Source of the DNA: CAYJNO01 sp964371715
GTDB taxonomy: Bacteria; Bacillota_I; Bacilli_A; Erysipelotrichales; Erysipelotrichaceae
DNA: 64,000 nt
Assembly: GCA_964371715.1 (NCBI GenBank)
Contig: CAYJNO010000010.1
Coordinates: 1-64,000 of the forward strand
Direction: 5' to 3'
Of this stretch, positions 62,319-64,000 are shown in pieces. Each line of letters begins with the position of its first letter. Position 1 is the stretch's first letter. The position numbers and the translations under genes are program-made. The notes beneath the pieces were generated by a model that was not told the DNA's origin, did not search any database, and saw only the letters and a list, made by a program, of their open reading frames with translations.

Positions 62319-62927
62319 TTATGGTGCCGGTGTTACATCCAAGCCAATTTCAACCCATTTGTTTGCGGCATCAGAATTACCATGTAAGGCAGCTAATGCA
62401 ACTTCACCAGTTTCTGTAGAAACATGTAATGCTAAATTCCCATCTTGTGCCAATTGCGATTTACCTTCTTCAAGTGTTGATACAAGCTCAGATGTCGCTC
62501 CTGTTCCACCAATTGCTTTTGGATCAGTAGTTCCTAATATTTCAATTAAGGTCTCATTCAATTCTGTTAAGTCGTATGAATATGGTAATCTTTCAATATC
62601 ATCACCATCATTATTATTAAACACTGATACTCTACTATCAATACCATGTCTTACCATTAACATTCCTCTGTCTGTGTAACTTAAAGATTCTTCACCAGTT
62701 ATCCATAGTACTTCAAAGTAATATCCTGCTGGTATCTCATTTTCAACATCTGCTATCGCTATTTGAACTGCATCAATTATATTAGTCGCGACTTGTATAT
62801 CGTTAGATTCTCTTCCTCTTTCAACGTATTGAATATATTGTGGTGCTAATACAACAGCTAAGACTGCTATAATTGCAATAACAACGATTAATTCAATTAG
62901 TGAAAATCCTTTATTATTTGTTCTCAT
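62319..62927 (-). CDS. Type IV pilin-like protein
   Basis: 202 residues. The class III leader MRTNNKGFSLIELIVV is cut between Gly7 and Phe8, with Glu at +5 of the mature protein and a hydrophobic helix through residue 30. QYIQYVERGRESNDIQVATN continues the helix; the globular part (about 55-202) is soluble and unlike named pilins, ending in TPAP. No prepilin peptidase, assembly ATPase or secretin gene is in the window. GGAGG lies before the ATG. It is paralogous to the broken gene at 30785-31305. Confidence 0.9.
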   Translation of the reverse strand: MRTNNKGFSLIELIVVIAIIAVLAVVLAPQYIQYVERGRESNDIQVATNIIDAVQIAIADVENEIPAGYYFEVLWITGEESLSYTDRGMLMVRHGIDSRVSVFNNNDGDDIERLPYSYDLTELNETLIEILGTTDPKAIGGTGATSELVSTLEEGKSQLAQDGNLALHVSTETGEVALAALHGNSDAANKWVEIGLDVTPAP

Positions 62928-62967
62928 TCTTCCTCCAATTTGTTACTTGATTAATACTCTTTGAACA

Positions 62968-62987
62968 TTATAACACATGTGTAATAA
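62968..62987 (-). promoter_or_regulatory. Palindrome and -10 before intact pilin gene
   Basis: TTAT-ACACATGTGT-ATAA arms (one unpaired position on each side) overlap TGTTATAAT, an extended -10 with TATAAT at 62967-62972 on the minus strand, about 40 bases before the pilin ATG. The rest of 62928-63220 is AT-rich and shows no gene. Confidence 0.45.
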
Positions 62988-63178
62988 CAATGGTAGTAAA
63001 AATAGCGTAACCGTGTACACTTTTTTAACTTATCTATTTATCTGTTATCATTTTAATTAAGCTCTATAATGACAATTTAAATTGTTAAATAGCACATTTT
63101 TATGTTTACTAAATAATTACACAAATAAATTTGATTTTAGATTTTTATACTTCATACATTATTTGTTACATAAAGCAA

Positions 63179-63214
63179 ATGGATACATCTTATTTAATTT
63201 AAGTATGTATCCAT
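63179..63214 (-). terminator. Possible terminator of the last gene
   Basis: ATGGATACAT and ATGTATCCAT form a 10-bp stem, with a weak T run on the minus strand, after the stop at 63221. Confidence 0.5.
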
Positions 63215-63220
63215 ATTAAT

Positions 63221-64000
63221 TTAATTTTCTAAATTTTCAATTTGCTCTTTTACATCTTTTTCATCAATATCATTAGATATTAGAATTATTAATGGAATCA
63301 AAATTAAACATAATATAAATATTATTGTAAACATATCCATCGTAAACCAAGTAGATATTCCATCTCTTGTTACAAAAAGTAATGCGATAATTAATAATAT
63401 ATCTGTTATTAATGCAGCTATTTTTCCATTACGAAGTTTCTTTTCATCTTCTATTAATTCTTCTTTGTATTCTACTTTTTTTTCTTCAATCACTTGTTTT
63501 CTATCATTATCTCTTGCTTTTTTATTTGCTATTTTCACTATTATTATTGATAGAATTACTGATAATGCAAATGCAATACTATATTGATCAAAGATAATCA
63601 TCGGTTGAGTAAAGTCTTGAGTAATCAATAATAATATGATTACCATTATTGATTCAAAAATTAATGGTAATAACTTAGATTTTTTAAGTTTCTTAAATCT
63701 ACTTTCTTCTAACTCATAATAATTAACATCAAACTCATCCCATTTATTTTCATCTTCATCGTTTTTCTTTCTCTTTTTCACAAAAGCAATGTATAGTGCT
63801 GTTAGTGTTACAAAGATTGTAGATAACAAATCAAATAAGCTCCATGCACCACCATGTATGTGTGCACTTAATGGAATTCCATTTTCAACCTCTAATAAAA
63901 TTTCATAATAATCACCATCTACTTCAACTTCTATTTCATATTTTCCATCAGGTAGATCTTTTGTAAATTCTGGATCTACTACGATAGTTCCATTATCTTC
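63221..64000 (-). CDS. C-terminal part of a membrane surface protein (runs off the window)
   Basis: The frame is open from the window edge at 64000 to TAA at 63221, giving 259 residues without a start. Residues 1-48 of the visible part are an outer beta-type segment (PEFTKDLPDGKYEIEVEVDG). Four hydrophobic segments follow, with charged linkers (KKRKKNDEDENKW and KKARDNDRKQVIEEKK) placed inside by charge. A TTG at 63829 is not a start: the frame continues upstream with coding character. The family is not recognised; it resembles the membrane end of a large surface or adhesin-like protein. Confidence 0.7.
   Translation of the reverse strand, partial: EDNGTIVVDPEFTKDLPDGKYEIEVEVDGDYYEILLEVENGIPLSAHIHGGAWSLFDLLSTIFVTLTALYIAFVKKRKKNDEDENKWDEFDVNYYELEESRFKKLKKSKLLPLIFESIMVIILLLITQDFTQPMIIFDQYSIAFALSVILSIIIVKIANKKARDNDRKQVIEEKKVEYKEELIEDEKKLRNGKIAALITDILLIIALLFVTRDGISTWFTMDMFTIIFILCLILIPLIILISNDIDEKDVKEQIENLEN

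Noticed and set aside
24921..62987. Shared TGTGTTATAAT motif before the GGDEF and pilin genes as one regulon
   Set aside because: Most of the match is the extended -10, which recurs before unrelated genes; the dyads differ in spacing (7 bases versus none).
63829..64000. Start of the last gene at TTG 63829
   Set aside because: The frame continues upstream to the window edge with protein-like sequence, so the gene is partial and its start lies outside.

Overview
The window (about 27-30% G+C by eye, one 100-N scaffold gap) reads as chromosome of a low-GC Gram-positive-type bacterium from the Bacillota / Mycoplasmatota border (Erysipelotrichia-, Acholeplasma- or Izemoplasma-like). Support: the whiA-yvcK-rapZ cluster, the mutS-mutL-miaA order, AGGAG ribosome binding sites, a CIRCE element on htpG and AT-rich codon use. 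TGA acts as a stop (mutL ends in TGA inside an ATGA overlap with miaA), so the Mycoplasma code is not used. No transposase, integrase, phage gene, CRISPR array or rRNA was seen; this is largely core and housekeeping DNA with a few accessory surface genes.

Layout. 1-3.3 kb: end of a tRNA-Ala, cutC, and an ABC exporter pair interrupted by an assembly gap. 3.3-5.3 kb: an ECF sigma factor with an RsgI-like anti-sigma factor carrying PepSY domains and an Asp-rich tail. 5.4-10.2 kb: rapZ-yvcK-whiA followed by a small membrane protein, a DUF2156 protein and a GNAT acetyltransferase. 10.4-13.5 kb: YugP-type zinc peptidase, rarA and two unknowns. 13.6-19.4 kb: a seven-gene overlapping operon with PatB-like aminotransferase, DUF1836, pseudouridine kinase/glycosidase, PgpA-like phosphatase, AAC(3)-like acetyltransferase and a Gfo/Idh/MocA oxidoreductase. 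19.5-22.9 kb: TraB protein and P-type ATPase. 23.0-30.7 kb: diguanylate cyclase, gpmI, ABC exporter, EEP phosphatase and cation antiporter. 30.8-31.3 kb: a broken pilin gene. 31.4-38.1 kb: mutS-mutL-miaA-tcdA-radical SAM operon. 38.2-41.0 kb: amino-acid ABC importer ending in its own MarR-type regulator, behind a consensus promoter whose spacer is an 18-bp palindrome. 41.2-44.1 kb: htpG and an unknown. 44.2-48.9 kb: carbohydrate ABC importer (no ATPase) plus dehydrogenase, with a cre-like site, leader hairpins and an internal terminator. 49.0-55.4 kb: phoP-phoR converging on pstSCAB-phoU, with a PhoP-box-like repeat. 55.5-64 kb: a membrane-anchored sigma factor, a 1518-residue M6 metalloprotease with Ig-like repeats, an EAL protein, an intact pilin and the end of a further membrane protein.

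How it fits together. Three sensory circuits are visible: phosphate (PhoPR-Pst), cyclic di-GMP (Cache-GGDEF and EAL proteins, the latter beside the pilin), and two extracytoplasmic sigma systems, one with a separate membrane anti-sigma factor and one with membrane segments fused to the sigma factor. I did not find a whole new multi-gene system. The most unusual items are the PDZ-like insertion in PstA, the membrane-anchored sigma factor, the pilin paralogue with two disabling lesions, and the MarR/palindrome autoregulatory layout. Promoters here often carry an extended -10 (TGnTATAAT) with a poor -35.
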